A stretch of DNA of 15,046 nt from Verrucomicrobiota bacterium (GTDB lineage Bacteria > Verrucomicrobiota > Verrucomicrobiia > Limisphaerales > UBA11358), in contig JAJPKI010000008.1 in assembly GCA_021323835.1 (NCBI GenBank), positions 1 to 15,046 on the forward strand, read 5' to 3'. Every line of letters starts with the position of its first letter. Within the stretch, counting starts at the first letter, position 1. The translations under genes were made by a program, and so were the position numbers. The notes under the pieces were generated by a model. That model worked only from the letters and a program-made list of their open reading frames with translations. It did no database searches and was not told the DNA's origin. This document shows positions 14,045-15,046 of this stretch, piece after piece.

Positions 14045-15046
14045 CTAATTTTTCTGCACGCGATAAAAGCGCGCGCTGTTCGTCGCGTTTACGTCGGTAA
14101 TGGACATGAAATTATTGGTGGTGAGCGTAAGTGAAAAGAGATTTGCCCAGCCCGCCGTCAAATCCGTCGAATATTGCACGGTGTAACTTACATTCGTTGC
14201 GCCGTTGAGTGTGAAGCCGAATTGTGATGATGAAATGCGCTGTGGCACAGTGATGAACGGTGTGCCGATGGGATAAACGATGATGTTCAGCACGACATTC
14301 GTCGGCGGGATATTCACGATGTGCGGCGAAATATCAATGTATCCCGCGGTGTCCAAATTATCCTTAAAACCGCCGTTCAAAAACTGCACCGTCCATTGTC
14401 CCGAAGCCACGCCAAACGAATAATTTCCTGAACTATCTGTGCTCGATTCAACTGCCTCATAATTCAGGCCATTGATGACGGCATTGGCTTCCAAGGTAAC
14501 GCCAACAACGTTCGTGCCTGAATTATCCTGAACATTGCCCGAAATGGCGGCGGTTGTTGGCAACGCGATAAAATTCTGCAACGCGGTCGAATTATTCGTC
14601 GGTATCACCGAGTCGGAAGAATTGACGATATAATTGGCGAACGCCGCATTTTTTGAAGCCGTGGCATCAACGCCCCAATAATTCGTGCCGTCTCCCAAAG
14701 CGACGACTGTGTAATAACCATTCGCATCGCTATAACCTTTCGCGCTGTAACTGTCATTCACAGCATTTCCAGTGTCGGCGCTCAATTCAATATTTGCGAA
14801 CGGCGCATTGGAATTGTCCGTGATGCGCCCGTAAAAAAGCGAATTGCCTTTGGGTAATGCAATATTGGCGCCGCTCACGTTATTGCTCGTAGTGTCCACT
14901 TGAAACGTCGCTTGCGACAACACATATGCGCGGCGCGCAAGCCGCTCCTTGCTCGGCTGAATTTTCCAGAACGATGGCGTGACGGCAGCGGAGTAATTGC
15001 CATTCGTATCTGTGAAAGCGATTTCAAAAAGCGAACTCGACTGCAC
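14045..15046 (-). CDS. Secreted/surface protein with carboxypeptidase-regulatory-like repeats, partial: N-terminus beyond window
   Basis: The C-terminal 333 residues of a larger protein, with the frame open through the right edge. The GTG at the edge is not a real start. At least three beta-sandwich repeats of the CarboxypepD_reg/SdrB type are visible, each with a D-x-N/S-G-x-Y signature: TDTNGNYSAAV (12-22), SDANGYYTVVAL (106-117, in the module spanning about 70-130) and TDSSGNYSFGV (203-213, in the module spanning about 167-250). The last 65 residues form a separate module with VSYTVQYSTDL and an RFYRVQKN end. This module is common at the C-termini of exported Verrucomicrobiota proteins. 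Composition is rich in Asn, Thr and Ser with almost no Cys, as expected outside the cytoplasm. The protein is probably structural or carbohydrate-binding; no catalytic motif lies in the visible part. Confidence 0.85.
   Translation of the reverse strand: MQSSSLFEIAFTDTNGNYSAAVTPSFWKIQPSKERLARRAYVLSQATFQVDTTSNNVSGANIALPKGNSLFYGRITDNSNAPFANIELSADTGNAVNDSYSAKGYSDANGYYTVVALGDGTNYWGVDATASKNAAFANYIVNSSDSVIPTNNSTALQNFIALPTTAAISGNVQDNSGTNVVGVTLEANAVINGLNYEAVESSTDSSGNYSFGVASGQWTVQFLNGGFKDNLDTAGYIDISPHIVNIPPTNVVLNIIVYPIGTPFITVPQRISSSQFGFTLNGATNVSYTVQYSTDLTAGWANLFSLTLTTNNFMSITDVNATNSARFYRVQKN

Noticed and set aside
1..15046. CRISPR arrays, tRNA/rRNA genes, transposases, integrases
   Set aside because: I scanned both strands for regularly spaced direct repeats, tRNA-like cloverleafs and DDE/tyrosine recombinase motifs in the long frames and found none convincing.

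Overview
The window most likely comes from a member of the Verrucomicrobiota, probably near the Pedosphaera/Limisphaerales lineages. The evidence is a type II-secretion-like prepilin with an H-X9-DG C-terminus ending in NGQRVQ, a basic Ala-rich protein with duplicated 'KARWAKxK' repeats, and a surface protein ending in a 'YTVQYSTDL...RFYRVQKN' module. These three protein types are common together in that phylum. Shine-Dalgarno sequences are weak or absent at most starts. No rRNA, tRNA, CRISPR array or transposase was found.

Left region (1-5122, minus strand): a tightly coupled three-gene operon encoding a condensin-like complex, in the order kleisin-like (468 aa), KITE/MukE-like (246 aa), SMC-like ATPase (at least 965 aa, running off the left edge). 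The genes overlap by 1-4 bases. Architecture and order match MukBEF/MksBEF and the Wadjet (JetABC) plasmid-defence complexes. The sequences are divergent, and the SMC Walker A lacks its usual first glycine. A JetD-like nuclease, if present, would lie beyond base 1.

Centre (5276-11434): a minus-strand Fic-family AMPylase with its own inhibitory helix and a C-terminal winged helix. It is divergent from a plus-strand two-gene operon. The first gene of that operon encodes a nitrilase-superfamily (C-N hydrolase) enzyme with an intact Glu-Lys-Cys triad and an unassigned C-terminal half. The second, translationally coupled through ATGA, encodes a 1036-aa Rad50/SbcC/RloC-like coiled-coil ATPase with a zinc hook and an extra N-terminal domain. 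The divergent promoter region carries four alternating copies of a TTTGCGGYGAAT element that form nested palindromes, a strong candidate operator. The nitrilase plus zinc-hook ATPase pair is the best candidate here for a poorly described conflict or genome-surveillance system.

Right region (11474-15046, all minus strand): a small SH3-like-looking protein, the duplicated basic DNA-binding-like protein, the prepilin-like H-X9-DG protein, an AraC-family regulator, and the C-terminal part of a secreted protein with carboxypeptidase-regulatory-like repeats. These look like ordinary lineage genes flanking an accessory island. How the modules cooperate is inferred from gene order and motifs only.
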